Below, piece after piece: positions 26,512 to 36,208 of a stretch of DNA of 64,000 nt (position 1 is the stretch's first letter; each line of letters starts with the position of its first letter). The position numbers were made by a program, and so were the translations under genes. This stretch comes from DASXZH01 sp036502005 (GTDB lineage Bacteria > Armatimonadota > Fimbriimonadia > Fimbriimonadales > Fimbriimonadaceae), in assembly GCA_036502005.1 (NCBI GenBank), contig DASXZH010000002.1, positions 130,928 through 194,927 of the forward strand, read 5' to 3'. The notes under the pieces were generated by a model. That model was not told the DNA's origin and made no database searches. It saw only the letters and a program-made list of their open reading frames with translations.

Positions 26512-26916
26512 GTGAAAAGTGAAAAGTGAAAAGTGATAGGTGATAGGTGATAGGTGATAGGTGATAGGTGATAGGAGATAGGAAAACCCCCATCCCAACC
26601 CTGATAGCCATCAAGATAAGCTCGACTCCCGTTTGCCAAGGCTGTTGTCCATGACCTCCCCGGTTCGCGGACTCACTCGCTTAAGGGGCGCTCCAGTCCG
26701 CACGAACCTTCGGACGGGTTTCCCCCTTGAACCCCCACCGCAATGGATTGGACACCGCCCCTCCACTTGAGCGAGGAGTTTTTTGGCGCTCAGGTTTGTT
26801 GACTAAATAAACCGCAGCCTTTGGCGGTGTTCCCTATCCAAGTTCTACTTCCTACGTTCTAATTTCTTCCCCATATCACCTTTCACTTATCACTTATCAC
26901 CTTCTCCATATCACCT
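26509..26916. repeat. Composite repeat region: ten-copy heptamer array and inverted array
   Basis: About ten 7-mers at 26509-26582 (AGTGAAA x3-4, then GTGATAG x6). Then come CCCCATCCCAACCC, a degenerate MITE-like end (ATAGCCATCAAGATAAG near 26608), a partial palindromic core (CCCGGTTCGCGGACTCAC, 26659 on), a CCGCAATGG-rich stretch, and reverse heptamers TATCACCTTTCACTTATCAC at 26874-26916. It fills the 476-nt gap 26512-26987; no gene seen. Confidence 0.75.
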
Positions 26917-26987
26917 CCCCGCCACCCATATGGGTTAGAATCTACATTAGCAACAAAATGCTCCGGCACGTTGCTAGGGGAAGCTGA

Positions 26988-27386
26988 ATGGGACGACTGC
27001 TGTTAAGATGGATCCTTCTGGCTCTCTCGGTAGTGGTGGCTTCGTTCGTCACCAAAGCCCTTGGACTCGAGTTCATAGTGAAGCTGGCCACCGCCGGCGA
27101 TTTTCTTCGCCTCTTGATCGGCGTCGCCATCCTTTCTTTGGTCAACGCCACTCTAGGCAGACTTCTCAAGCTTCTCACTTTGCCGCTAAACTGCCTAACG
27201 CTCGGCCTTTTTTCTCTCGTTGTGAATGCCGTAATACTGATGCTCGTGGCTTCACTCGAAATCGGGTTTACGATTCAAGGTTCCGCCACAGGAAAATTCC
27301 TTACTGGCTTTGTGGGCAGTTTGCTCATCTCGGTTGTGAACGGAGTTCTTGGAACCTTCGTGCCCGATAAGGACGAGGATGAGTAA
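26988..27386 (+). CDS. Four-helix membrane protein, phage-holin-IV/YvlD-like (PF04020 type)
   Basis: 132 residues with four hydrophobic segments (LLLRWILLALSVVVASFV; LIGVAILSLVNATLG; LTLGLFSLVVNAVILMLVA; FLTGFVGSLLISVVNGVLG) and an acidic tail DKDEDE. The NATLG...LPLNCLTLGLFSLVVNA block is the signature of the mycobacterial-type holin/YvlD family, whose members are ordinary chromosomal inner-membrane proteins of unclear function. First gene of a coupled unit; its end overlaps the yvcK start (ATGAGTAA). Confidence 0.87.
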   Translation: MGRLLLRWILLALSVVVASFVTKALGLEFIVKLATAGDFLRLLIGVAILSLVNATLGRLLKLLTLPLNCLTLGLFSLVVNAVILMLVASLEIGFTIQGSATGKFLTGFVGSLLISVVNGVLGTFVPDKDEDE

Positions 27387-28692
27387 GAAATATAGGATCC
27401 GAAAGCTCCTAGCCCCAACTGCCGGATTTAGAAAAGCGGTGGCGATGGTGGTGCTTGGCATCCTCATTTTCGTGGTTGGCTGCGGCCTCAGCTTTACTCG
27501 TCTTATCCAGCCTTGGGTTGGGCATTTGGAGGGTTTTGCGCGCCATGTTCTGAGCATGCTAGGCGTGCCGAAAGACCAGCTCGAAACGGCCACCTGGCTC
27601 CTCGGCGGATTTCTTCTTTTTATCGGCTTTTATCTGGTTTTCCAGGGCCTGAGAGCCGCCATCAGGCACATTTGGGAAACGATTAACCCTGAATTTAAGG
27701 GTGGAATGGTAGATGTTTACGTTAGGCGTCAGCAACTTGCTCAGGGACCTCGCATCGTCGCTCTCGGCGGCGGGACTGGTTTAAGCACTCTTCTTAGAGG
27801 TCTGAAGCAGTATTCCAGCAATATCACGGCGGTGGTGACGGTCACCGACGACGGCGGTAGCAGCGGCCGTTTGGTTCAGGATAAGTCGATCATCCCTCCC
27901 GGCGATATGCGCAACTGCTTAGTCGCGCTGGCCGACGCGGAAAAAACCATGACCGATCTTTTCCAGCACCGATTTACGAAGGAAAGCGGCACCCTGAGCG
28001 GCCACTCGGTTGGAAATCTGCTCATCGCCGCTTTGATCGACCAGGCTCATGGAGACTTCGAAAAGGCGATTGAGATCGCCTCCGATGTTCTCGCCATTCG
28101 TGGCCGGGTGGTGCCGTCCACCATGGATCACGTCCGGCTGCGGGCAATTATGGAAGGCGGCTTGGAGATCTGTGGCGAAACCAAGATCGTGCAATCCAGC
28201 CAGCGCATAAGAAGGATTTTCTTGGACCCCGAAAACCCCAATGCGTACCCTGGCGCTATCGAGGCCATCGCCGATGCCGACCTCATTTGCATTGGCCCCG
28301 GAAGCGTGTACACCAGCGTTATCCCCAACCTCTTGGTGCAAGGAATCGCCGAGGCGATTCGCGACTCCCATGGCCGGAAGGTTTATATCTGCAACGTGAT
28401 GACCCAGCGCGGAGAGAGCGATGCCTTTACGGCGAGCGAACACATCACGGCCCTTCAGGCCAACCTAGATATGAAGCTTTTCGATTCGGTGGTCATCAAC
28501 ACCGGCATCCCCAGTGAGCAGGCGTTGGGCAAATATCGGGAAGCCAAGCAATATTTGGTGGAAGCCGATATCGATCGAATTCGGGCCATGGGCTATAAGG
28601 TTTTGGCGGGCGACTACATGAATGAAAGCGACCTCGTCCGGCATGATCCGATGCGCCTGGCAGCCAGGCTGATAGGGCTTGTGAGCCGATGA
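27379..28692 (+). CDS. yvcK: YvcK/CofD-like gluconeogenesis factor with N-terminal membrane segments
   Basis: 437 residues from ATG 27379, which overlaps the previous stop. Residues 20-110 hold two hydrophobic stretches (VAMVVLGILIFVVGCGL; WLLGGFLLFIGFYLVF). The YvcK domain starts near 130: IVALGGGTGLSTLLRGLK, VTVTDDGGSSGRL, PPGDMRNCLVALAD, GHSVGNLLIAAL, ADLICIGPGSVYTSVIPNLLV, CNVMTQRGE. The protein binds UDP-sugars and is needed for cell-wall and carbon-metabolism balance in Firmicutes. The stop overlaps coaBC by 4 nt. Confidence 0.93.
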   Translation: MSKKYRIRKLLAPTAGFRKAVAMVVLGILIFVVGCGLSFTRLIQPWVGHLEGFARHVLSMLGVPKDQLETATWLLGGFLLFIGFYLVFQGLRAAIRHIWETINPEFKGGMVDVYVRRQQLAQGPRIVALGGGTGLSTLLRGLKQYSSNITAVVTVTDDGGSSGRLVQDKSIIPPGDMRNCLVALADAEKTMTDLFQHRFTKESGTLSGHSVGNLLIAALIDQAHGDFEKAIEIASDVLAIRGRVVPSTMDHVRLRAIMEGGLEICGETKIVQSSQRIRRIFLDPENPNAYPGAIEAIADADLICIGPGSVYTSVIPNLLVQGIAEAIRDSHGRKVYICNVMTQRGESDAFTASEHITALQANLDMKLFDSVVINTGIPSEQALGKYREAKQYLVEADIDRIRAMGYKVLAGDYMNESDLVRHDPMRLAARLIGLVSR

Positions 28693-29867
28693 ACATCGTG
28701 CTCGGAGTTTGCGGCAGCATCGCGTCTTACCGCGCGGCGGATTTGGCGCGAGATTTAATGCGGGCGGGGCACACCGTTCGCGTTTGCCTTACCGATGCCG
28801 CCCAGCAGTTTGTTACTCCCATCCTTTTTGAAACCCTCACCGGGCAGCCGTGTCTGATCGACGTTTTTGAGGAGCCAGTTCAGGGTCGCATGGCCCACAT
28901 CGATTGGGCTCGCGCGGCCGATTTGCTCTTGATTGCCCCGGCAACCGCCAACACCATTTCTCGAATTGCTAGCGGAATCGGCGAGGACATGCTCACCACT
29001 ATCGCCCTTGCCTACACCGGCCCCATGGTCTTCGCCCCCGCTATGAACCCGGCCATGTACCAAAACGAGGCGGTAATGGCTTCTGTCAGGGTGTTGACTG
29101 AACGGGGAGCGATTTTTATCGAACCGACGGAGGGAGATGTCGCTTGCGGGGAACACGGCCAAGGAAAGCTGGCCTCGAACGCCGACATCTTGGCGGAAGT
29201 GCTCGCTCTTGTTTCTCGCTCACGCCTGCTGGAAGGAAAGCACGTTCTGATCACGAGCGGCCCGACCCAAGAACCCATTGACGATGTTCGTTACCTAACC
29301 AACCGATCCAGCGGCCGCATGGGCGCTGCCCTCGCCCGAGCGGCTTTGTTGATGGGCGCGCGCGTCACGGTAGTCTCCGGCCCGGTTCACATTCCATTAC
29401 CCCTCGAGGCAACCGTTGTTAAGGTGCATACCGCCCTTGAAATGCTGGCGGCATGCCGCTCAGTTGTGGCGTCTGCGGATATTGTTATTGGGGCGGCGGC
29501 AGTGGCCGATTTCAGGCCCACCTCCAAGTTTGATGGCAAGATCCGGCGGCAGGATTCGGCAACTCATATCGATCTGATTGAGAATCCGGACGTTTTGGGA
29601 ACCCTTGCGGCTGAGGCGACATCGGACACCATGGTTGTCGGCTTCGCTGCCGAGCCAACGATGGAGACCGAACCGGCTAGGGAAAAGATCAAACGAAAGG
29701 GTCTTTACGCCATCGCCATGAACGATATCTCGCGCCAAGATATCGGCTTTGAATCCAGCGAAAATGAACTCACACTCATCACCGCCGATGGCGCCGAACA
29801 GCAGAGCGGGAAGAAGACCAAGCTGGCCTGCGCGATATGGCTATTAGAATCGATCCTTAAGAAATGA
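28689..29867 (+). CDS. coaBC: CoaBC: phosphopantothenoylcysteine synthetase/decarboxylase
   Basis: 392 residues, full-length bifunctional enzyme. N-terminal flavin decarboxylase (1-180: VLGVCGSIASYRAADLARDL, HIDWARAADLLLIAPATANT, APAMNPAMY, MxxP-type EPTEGDVACGEHGQGKL). C-terminal synthetase (185-392: HVLITSGPTQEPIDDVRYLTNRSSGRMG, AAVADFRP, GKIRR...LIENPDVLGTLA). Adds cysteine to 4'-phosphopantothenate and decarboxylates the product in CoA synthesis. Overlaps yvcK upstream and the HD gene downstream by 4 nt each. Confidence 0.96.
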   Translation: MNIVLGVCGSIASYRAADLARDLMRAGHTVRVCLTDAAQQFVTPILFETLTGQPCLIDVFEEPVQGRMAHIDWARAADLLLIAPATANTISRIASGIGEDMLTTIALAYTGPMVFAPAMNPAMYQNEAVMASVRVLTERGAIFIEPTEGDVACGEHGQGKLASNADILAEVLALVSRSRLLEGKHVLITSGPTQEPIDDVRYLTNRSSGRMGAALARAALLMGARVTVVSGPVHIPLPLEATVVKVHTALEMLAACRSVVASADIVIGAAAVADFRPTSKFDGKIRRQDSATHIDLIENPDVLGTLAAEATSDTMVVGFAAEPTMETEPAREKIKRKGLYAIAMNDISRQDIGFESSENELTLITADGAEQQSGKKTKLACAIWLLESILKK

Positions 29868-30424
29868 ACACACGAGAAGAAGCCTTGGCCCTCCTTCAGC
29901 AAGAAGTGGAAAGCGAATCGTTGCGGCGTCACTGTTACGGAGTCGAAGCCTGCATGAAGTGGTATGCCAAGCAGCTTGGCGAGGACGAGCAAAAGTGGGC
30001 GATAACTGGTTTGCTCCACGATTTCGATTACGAGAAGCACCCGGATGGGCATCCCCGCTGGGGCATGGATTATCTGGAGGCTAACGGCTGGGATCCTGAG
30101 ATCATCAAGGCCATTGGCTCGCACAATCCTGCCCTTGGCATCCCGCGGGAAACGAAGATGGAGAAATACCTCTTCGCCTGCGACGAGCTCAGCGGTTTCA
30201 TCACAGCTTGCGTTTACGTGCGGCCAAGCCGGAGCGTGAATGACCTAGGGCCGAAGAGCGTGCTGAAGAAGCTTAAGGACAAGTCCTTCGCGGCCGGAGT
30301 CAACCGGGACGATGTAACAGAAGGCGCGGCCGAAATAGGGCTGCCATTGGAAGAGCACACCATGAACCTTATCAGTGCGATGCGCGAAGAAGCGGAGTGG
30401 CTGGGATTACAGGGGACCGTTTAA
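29864..30424 (+). CDS. HD-domain phosphohydrolase-like protein
   Basis: 186 residues. The HD fold covers about 20-110, with HCYGVEACMKWYA, then GLLHDFDYEKHPDGHP carrying the HD metal pair, and GSHN. This matches HDIG-type hydrolases found beside tRNA or nucleotide metabolism genes. Substrate unknown. Fourth gene of the holin-like/yvcK/coaBC unit, starting within the coaBC stop. Confidence 0.85.
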   Translation: MNTREEALALLQQEVESESLRRHCYGVEACMKWYAKQLGEDEQKWAITGLLHDFDYEKHPDGHPRWGMDYLEANGWDPEIIKAIGSHNPALGIPRETKMEKYLFACDELSGFITACVYVRPSRSVNDLGPKSVLKKLKDKSFAAGVNRDDVTEGAAEIGLPLEEHTMNLISAMREEAEWLGLQGTV

Positions 30425-30968
30425 CGCTAAACCGCAAACAGTCGTTGCGCGTATCGGAAGGCTTCGGTGCGCGGAGCCTCCTGATGACCCAAGGGGTCTA
30501 AATATTAAAGCGAAGGGTTTTAACCCTGGAAACCGGTCGAATAAGTTAGTCTCCGGTCCTCATAGTCCGCCCCGAGGAGGGGCAAGTTGAAAGCAGGCTT
30601 TCAGGGTTTTGGTTCCTTTATTTCCCTGTTGTTTACCTATCAGAACTTCCTCTTCATTTTTTTGTCTCCGGCCGCCACCGCTGGCGTGCCGGTCCATCGG
30701 AATGGACTTCCCTCGCTCACTTCGCGCTCCCTCCCGGGATCGGGGGACTAGCATGTCTCCGGCTTTATGGCTGGACGGCTACCGCATTGTTGCACACTCG
30801 GCGGGGCTCACCGGAGACGGTTTAGTTCTAGCAGACTATGGATGGGCCAGTGGACTACCGAACTGGTCCCCGAGCCACTTAGTGACGAGAGATTGAAAGT
30901 TGTTATTTCAGCCCTTCACCGAGCCAACCGGGCGCGGCCGCTCCTCGCAATGGCACAAGTCCCCTGCT
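30425..30968. other. 544-nt gene-free stretch
   Basis: Between convergent HD gene and ligD. It holds a small palindrome GGGTTTTAACCC near 30520, GCCCCGAGGAGGGGC near 30570, and low-complexity segments, but no credible reading frame, RNA gene or known repeat core. The ligD stop is followed by AGCCTAAAAAGGCT, a weak hairpin. Confidence 0.5.
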
Positions 30969-33692
30969 TTAGCCTAAAAAGGCTGACAAATCTTTCTTCG
31001 CGTCCAACATATTGGCCCAGATGTCGTGTCGCTGGGCTAAGATGTCCGGCACGCTCCGCATCGTGAACTGATCCGGATAGACGTTGGGCAGTTCCTCCCA
31101 GGTAACCGGCATGCCAACCCCCTGATTAGGCAGCGCGCGTGGGCAATAGGCAGAGCCAAGGGTCTTGCTTCGGACGTTCATGTTGTAATCCATAAAGATC
31201 TTGCCCGTGCGCTTTTTGGTGCTCCACTCGGTGGTGATGTCTTTCGGATGCGCGAGTTCCAGGTTCCGGCTAAAGGTTTCGGCGATGGCCTTCACTGCGT
31301 CGTAATCCAGGTTCCGAACGATGGGCACGAAGATGTGCAGGCCCGTTTTGCCCGTCGTTTTTACAAAGGAGTTCAACCCCATGGAGTCGAGCAGTTCTTT
31401 CAGCCAAAAGGCGACCGTTACTCCTTTATCAAAGCCTTCCTTATTAAGCTCCGGCTCCGCGCCGGCGGCCTCTTTGCCGGAATAAACGTAAGGGTCCAGA
31501 TCGAATTTGATGAAGTCGGGATAGTTCAAAACCGAGCTCTCAATGTTCTCCTCGGAATCTGTGAAGTTAAACCCTAAACCCGCCGCGTCGTCCCCGCCGA
31601 CGCTACGGGAGCCCCAGACGTGGAACTCTAAAGTTCCAAGCTGGCCCAGCCAAAGCAGGGTTGGAAGGTTATTAACCAAAAGGTAAGTTTGGTTTTCATC
31701 CTTGCTGCCGGAATACAGCGAAACCGATTCCACATAGTCCGGCTTCTTCTGCTCCCAATGCTTTTGGAAGAACTTCTCTCCGTGGATCCCTTCTGGAAAG
31801 CGGATCATGGTGAGTGGCCGATCTTGGAGATGCGGGATCATTGACTCCGACACTTTGGCCAGATAGATCAGCAGATCTCGCTTGGTAAAGGGTTCAAAAC
31901 CGAGTTCCGGGTTTGCCGGCCAAAGGGGTTTATTCAGGCTGGTGACGCTTACGATATCGCCGCCAAGTTCCAGCTTGAGGTCCGCCGTTTTGTTATCCAA
32001 TTGGTCAATAACTGATTCGATCATGGATTCGTTTTTCGTTTTGGTCCCTCCCTTGGGCTTCTCTTCTGCCTGAGCCGCGATGTGCACCGCGGGCTTATCT
32101 AACCCTACATCCTTCGGATCGATGTCATCGCGGAGGCGCAGAAACACAGGCGCGCGCATAATCCCGGCTGGAGTCATTTCGTGAAATTTTACTTCCGCTA
32201 CTAACTTCGGCTCGATCCAGGTCACAGGCGATGTTAAAGGCAGCTTCGCCGAAAATGGATTTTCTTTAACTTTCAGCGCGTCCATCACATCCTTAATGAG
32301 GGGCAGATTAGTCTCGTTGAAGCCTGTTCCCACGTTGCCCTTGTAAACCAGCTTGCCGTCTTCGTATTTGCCAACCAGAAGCGCCCCAAAGCTATCGTTT
32401 CGATTCCCTTCGCCCTTGCTGTAACCGCCAACGACAAACTCCGAGCTCAGGGTGTGCTTCAGTTTTAGCCACGCGTTGGACCGTTTCCCTTGCTCGTAAA
32501 CGCTGTTTGCCCTTTTGGCGACCACACCTTCCAGGCCGTTCTTAATTACGGCCGTGTACAGCATAATCCCCTCTTCGGGGACCTGCGAGATAAGCTGAAT
32601 CAAGTCGGTTGGCAGCAGTTGCTGCTCTAAGTAGCGACGACGATCGTTTAGCTGCCGACCGCGCAAATCCACTCCCTCGAAATGCAACAAATCGAAAACG
32701 TACAGGATGCATGGAATGGAACTATCCATTTGGTTAAGCATGGCCGCATCCTTCAGATGGAGCCGCTTTAGCATGGAGTTAAAGGAAGGGCGGCCGTTCT
32801 CGAAGGCCACGATTTCGCCATCCAGCACCATGCCCCGGGTGAACTGTTCCTTCAAATTTTCCCTTATAGCTGGAAACTGGGAGCTCAGATCAAGGTTGTT
32901 GCGCGACATGAGTTTTACTTCGTCGCCCTCGATAAATATGAGAACCCGAATGCCATCGAGCTTGGGCTCGAACACCCAATCGGGGTCGTCGAAAGGGTGG
33001 TCGGCTAAGCTCGCCTTCATGGGAAAAAGCTTTTTGGGGAAGGCTTCAAACTTACGATAGGGCACCAAGTCCTCGGCCTTCAGCCGAGGGGGAAGCTTTT
33101 CGCCCCGCTTAAGATCCTCAATGCTGAAACCGGAGATAGCGGAATCGCCTTCTTCCAGCACGTTATCTTTCCAGTTCGCATAGCGGTCTTTATGCTTCAG
33201 CAAGAGCCAGTCGTTCTCCTGCTTCATCTTCACCAGCGCCCAAGATCCCTTTAGCTTGGATCCACGCAGGAAGAATGAGAGCTTGCCGTCTTTCAGACCC
33301 TTGCGAACGGCTTCCTCATTTTCCTCCCTTGTTCGGCAAGGAATATCGTCGTCCTCATCGCACCAGTAAGCCCCGGTATCCCACACGATGACTTCGCCGC
33401 CGCCGTATTGGCCCTTCGGAATAATGCCCTCGAAGGAGCCGTAGTCGAAAGGGTGGTCTTCCACGGCCACCGCCATGTGCTTTTCTTCGGGGTTGTAGGA
33501 GAACCCTTTTGGCACCGCCCAGCTCTTCAAAACCCCATCAAGTTCCAGTCGTAAATCGTAATGAAGGCGGGTTGCATTGTGCTTTTGGATAACAAACAAG
33601 AGCGGGCCCTTGCGCCCGGTTTCTAGCTCTGGGCCGGGTTCCGGGGTGACACTAAACTCGCGTTTCGCCTCGTATTCGGATAATTTCTTCAT
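30969..33692 (-). CDS. ligD: DNA ligase D (PE-ligase-polymerase order)
   Basis: 907 residues. Domain order is 3'-phosphoesterase (about 1-180: LHYDLRLELDGVLKSWAVPKG, DHPFDYGSFEG, GGGEVIVWD), ATP-dependent ligase (about 210-530: FEPKLDGIRV with adenylated Lys 244, LYVFDLLHFEG, EGVVAKR, WLKLKH), and archaeo-eukaryotic primase-type polymerase (about 600-905: TMIRFPEGI, FIKFDLDPYVY with catalytic Asp pair near 730, TGKTGLHIFVPI). This is the Pseudomonas-type order. Works with Ku in non-homologous end joining. Separated from the upstream GT41 gene by 239 nt with a REP-like palindrome, so it may have its own promoter. Confidence 0.96.
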   Translation of the reverse strand: MKKLSEYEAKREFSVTPEPGPELETGRKGPLLFVIQKHNATRLHYDLRLELDGVLKSWAVPKGFSYNPEEKHMAVAVEDHPFDYGSFEGIIPKGQYGGGEVIVWDTGAYWCDEDDDIPCRTREENEEAVRKGLKDGKLSFFLRGSKLKGSWALVKMKQENDWLLLKHKDRYANWKDNVLEEGDSAISGFSIEDLKRGEKLPPRLKAEDLVPYRKFEAFPKKLFPMKASLADHPFDDPDWVFEPKLDGIRVLIFIEGDEVKLMSRNNLDLSSQFPAIRENLKEQFTRGMVLDGEIVAFENGRPSFNSMLKRLHLKDAAMLNQMDSSIPCILYVFDLLHFEGVDLRGRQLNDRRRYLEQQLLPTDLIQLISQVPEEGIMLYTAVIKNGLEGVVAKRANSVYEQGKRSNAWLKLKHTLSSEFVVGGYSKGEGNRNDSFGALLVGKYEDGKLVYKGNVGTGFNETNLPLIKDVMDALKVKENPFSAKLPLTSPVTWIEPKLVAEVKFHEMTPAGIMRAPVFLRLRDDIDPKDVGLDKPAVHIAAQAEEKPKGGTKTKNESMIESVIDQLDNKTADLKLELGGDIVSVTSLNKPLWPANPELGFEPFTKRDLLIYLAKVSESMIPHLQDRPLTMIRFPEGIHGEKFFQKHWEQKKPDYVESVSLYSGSKDENQTYLLVNNLPTLLWLGQLGTLEFHVWGSRSVGGDDAAGLGFNFTDSEENIESSVLNYPDFIKFDLDPYVYSGKEAAGAEPELNKEGFDKGVTVAFWLKELLDSMGLNSFVKTTGKTGLHIFVPIVRNLDYDAVKAIAETFSRNLELAHPKDITTEWSTKKRTGKIFMDYNMNVRSKTLGSAYCPRALPNQGVGMPVTWEELPNVYPDQFTMRSVPDILAQRHDIWANMLDAKKDLSAFLG

Positions 33693-33753
33693 GGCGTTGC
33701 GTTTGTCTTCCTGATTATTGCGAAGCCACTTGAAGCATCGCCAAAACTCGATC

Positions 33754-33909
33754 CTTTGTCATTAAGAGGAGCGGTGTGGCCCCCGAACTTCGATCGAGCA
33801 ACCTGAGCGACGCGGCAATCTACCGGGCATGACACCGGCTGGCAAAACCGTAGACTAGCCGAATAGATCGCCACGTCGGCCCACGGAGAGCCTCCTCGCG
33901 ATGACAAAG
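33754..33909. repeat. REP-like element with inverted ends CTTTGTCAT/ATGACAAAG
   Basis: Ends are perfect 9-bp inverted repeats followed by AAGAGGAGCGG and, at the other end, CCTCCTCGCG. Inside is GAGCGACGCGGCAATCTAC, shared with the elements at 47371 and 50279 (TCATTGCGAGGAGCGG...CGACGCGGCAATCTA). This type is widespread in unrelated bacterial genomes. Confidence 0.75.
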
Positions 33910-33931
33910 TAGTTGACATATAGTTTGAAGA

Positions 33932-36208
33932 TTAGCTGGTAGGCAACCCAAGCAAAAACTCGTCCAGGGCTCTTACTACGCCGACGTCGTTGTAGATAGG
34001 AGCCGCATCGAAATCCTTAAACGCCGCTTTCTGCCGGTCGAAATCGCAGACTAGGTCCACATAATCCTTTTCATCCCCTGCGATTAGCCCGGGGGCACCA
34101 GACATTTTTAGGAACGCATAACTGTGCCGACTACGCATGAAGGGCCCTGGCAAGGTCACCACCGGCGTTCCCACTCCCAATGTTTGCGTAGTGCTGTTGC
34201 CGCCACTCCACATTGGGGGATCAATCGAAACATCGGCCAGTTGTAGCAAAGCTAAAAACTCCGTATGTGGCATATGAGGCAGCCAGTGCGTGCGAACGCC
34301 GGCCAAATCCAGCCTTTTGCGAAGCAGCTTCGCATCGCCAGGGGGGCTGCTTTCCAAGAAGACAATGGGGACGCCAGCGCGCTCCGCGATTTCGGCGTAA
34401 AGGTGGTCAAACCGGGGCACCACTTTCATGCTCGTTTGAACCATCACGATAATCGGCCCTTTTTCGGGAAGGCCGAAATGGGTTCTATCAGCGGGCGGAA
34501 ATGAATTGTTTTCGTGCTCGAACACTAGACCGGCACGCGGCAAGCGCACGAGCTTCTCAGTATAAAATCGGTCTCCGTCTTCGGGTTCCATCAACTCGGA
34601 AGAGAGGTAATAATCGATGGTGGAAAGGCCGGTCGTATCCGGATGGCCCCAGGCCGTGCATTGAACTCGGGCCAAACGCATGGCCGAATATTGGGTGTTG
34701 CGCGGATGCAAGCCGATGTCGGGGTAGATCAGCACATCAAGATCTTGCTCGCGAATAAAGCGCACATTCTCTAAAACCGATCTGTTCAACCAGTAAAAAT
34801 GATCTGCGTTGGCTCTAAATCGGTCGGTAACGGCATCAGTTCGGACGCCCAAATGGAAGGCGTAGCGCTCAATATCGGGACCGTGGTTTTTTAGCCAAGC
34901 ATCAGCCCAGCGGCCGCCGTTGGAGGTCGTAAGGTTTGCGCTGATGTAGCCAACACGCAGTTTGCCGGGCTTGCGTTTGCTTTCGATAGGCGCCGTATAG
35001 TCCTGCAGTGCCTTCGAAACGATATCGTTTACGAATTTCCCCTGCCGCACCATGATCTCCCGATCGTCGCGCCCTTGATAGGTTAAGGGCATCGTAAAGT
35101 ATCCGGAGAGGGCGTTAAAGGCATCTTTGGCGTGAAATTCCGCCGCTTCAAAATCATCGATTGCTTGCAAGAACTGCTCGCGGGATTCATCGATTTCTGA
35201 TTCCGTCATCGCCATTCGAGGAACCTTGATCCGCTGCATCATCTGGCCTGCGGTGCGGTCTTTAAAGAGGGCCATCGCTTCTGTAAATTTGCGCTCTTGG
35301 TTGACCAACTCCATCCCCTGGAAATAGAGTTGAAAATCCTTGGGAGGGAGTTTCCCGTAGGGTCCAGCAGCCTCCAATTCGCTCAGAAAAGCCGGTCCGT
35401 GATCGAGGGCTAGCCTTGAAGCATCGATATTCTCCGAGTCAAAGGCCGAGCGGGAAGCTACAAAACGGTCTTTCCCATCTAGATAATCTTGCTCATACTC
35501 AGGATGGGCGAACAGAATCGAGAGGGCATGCCCGAGATCCACCATGCTCATTTCGGCATTCGAATAAAAGAACCCGAGCCGGATTCCCAGTCGAACTACA
35601 CTCGCTAGTTGACTCCTGGCCTGCCAAATCGGGCGCTGGCTTGCCGCACGCTTGAACATTTTTATTTCGCGGCAAATGTTGGCGTCGGTGGAGTTCAGCC
35701 CAAGGCATGAAAAGGGGCGGCTTTCGTAAATGCTGCAGGCATCATCCACAAGAAAAGGGCAGGCCGCCCTTACTTGGTCGAGTCTGTCTGGTCGAAAACT
35801 GGCGGTGCGCTCTACATAGCTATCGACCCGCGCTCTTAAGGAAGACTTTTGCTCATCCGAGAAGCTTTCCTGAACCACGCGCCAGATATGGAGCACTTCC
35901 GAGATCGCTGCCTCGGCAACGCGGTAGCAGCAGTGGCTACACCCTTTTCGGCAAGCAATCGGCTTTCCACCGCCCTGTTGTATTGCTTTCGCAATACCGA
36001 CATCGATTTTGGCTTCCTCTTGGTCGGCAAGCGTGTCGGCACTTTGAATAATGTAGTTGAGTTTGGCCAGAGAGCGCTCTTCCAGCAGCAAACGTTCCGT
36101 TTGCGTTTCGACAAAACGCATGAGCCCGTCGAAGTGGCGAGTTGTATCGTCGCTTACATTCAGCCGAAAAGGAGACGGCCTCGATATGGCCTCGCCATCA
36201 GCTTGCAC
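33932..36208 (-). CDS. YkgJ-type Fe-S/zinc cluster domain fused to GT41 (O-GlcNAc transferase-like) glycosyltransferase
   Basis: 758 residues from GTG 36208 (start uncertain). Residues ~80-230 carry a YkgJ/FliB-like Cys cluster: CRKGCSHCC, then CPFLVDDACSIYESRPFSC. From about 430 to the end it is GT41-like: LRVGYISANL, DLDVLIYPDIG, WGHPDTTGLSTIDYYLSSELM, KLVRLP, FGLPEKGPIIV, and a nucleotide-sugar site MWSGGNSTTQTLGVGTPVVTLPGPFMRSRHS. GT41 enzymes transfer GlcNAc or another hexose to Ser/Thr or Asn. FliB uses the same cluster for flagellin lysine methylation. A protein-modifying role is therefore plausible. Overlaps ku by 11 nt and precedes ligD. No TPRs are obvious, unlike canonical OGT. Confidence 0.85.
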   Translation of the reverse strand: MQADGEAISRPSPFRLNVSDDTTRHFDGLMRFVETQTERLLLEERSLAKLNYIIQSADTLADQEEAKIDVGIAKAIQQGGGKPIACRKGCSHCCYRVAEAAISEVLHIWRVVQESFSDEQKSSLRARVDSYVERTASFRPDRLDQVRAACPFLVDDACSIYESRPFSCLGLNSTDANICREIKMFKRAASQRPIWQARSQLASVVRLGIRLGFFYSNAEMSMVDLGHALSILFAHPEYEQDYLDGKDRFVASRSAFDSENIDASRLALDHGPAFLSELEAAGPYGKLPPKDFQLYFQGMELVNQERKFTEAMALFKDRTAGQMMQRIKVPRMAMTESEIDESREQFLQAIDDFEAAEFHAKDAFNALSGYFTMPLTYQGRDDREIMVRQGKFVNDIVSKALQDYTAPIESKRKPGKLRVGYISANLTTSNGGRWADAWLKNHGPDIERYAFHLGVRTDAVTDRFRANADHFYWLNRSVLENVRFIREQDLDVLIYPDIGLHPRNTQYSAMRLARVQCTAWGHPDTTGLSTIDYYLSSELMEPEDGDRFYTEKLVRLPRAGLVFEHENNSFPPADRTHFGLPEKGPIIVMVQTSMKVVPRFDHLYAEIAERAGVPIVFLESSPPGDAKLLRKRLDLAGVRTHWLPHMPHTEFLALLQLADVSIDPPMWSGGNSTTQTLGVGTPVVTLPGPFMRSRHSYAFLKMSGAPGLIAGDEKDYVDLVCDFDRQKAAFKDFDAAPIYNDVGVVRALDEFLLGLPTS

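Noticed and set aside
26509..26916. Heptamer arrays considered as a CRISPR array
   Set aside because: The unit is 7 nt with no unique spacers; no cas genes in the window.
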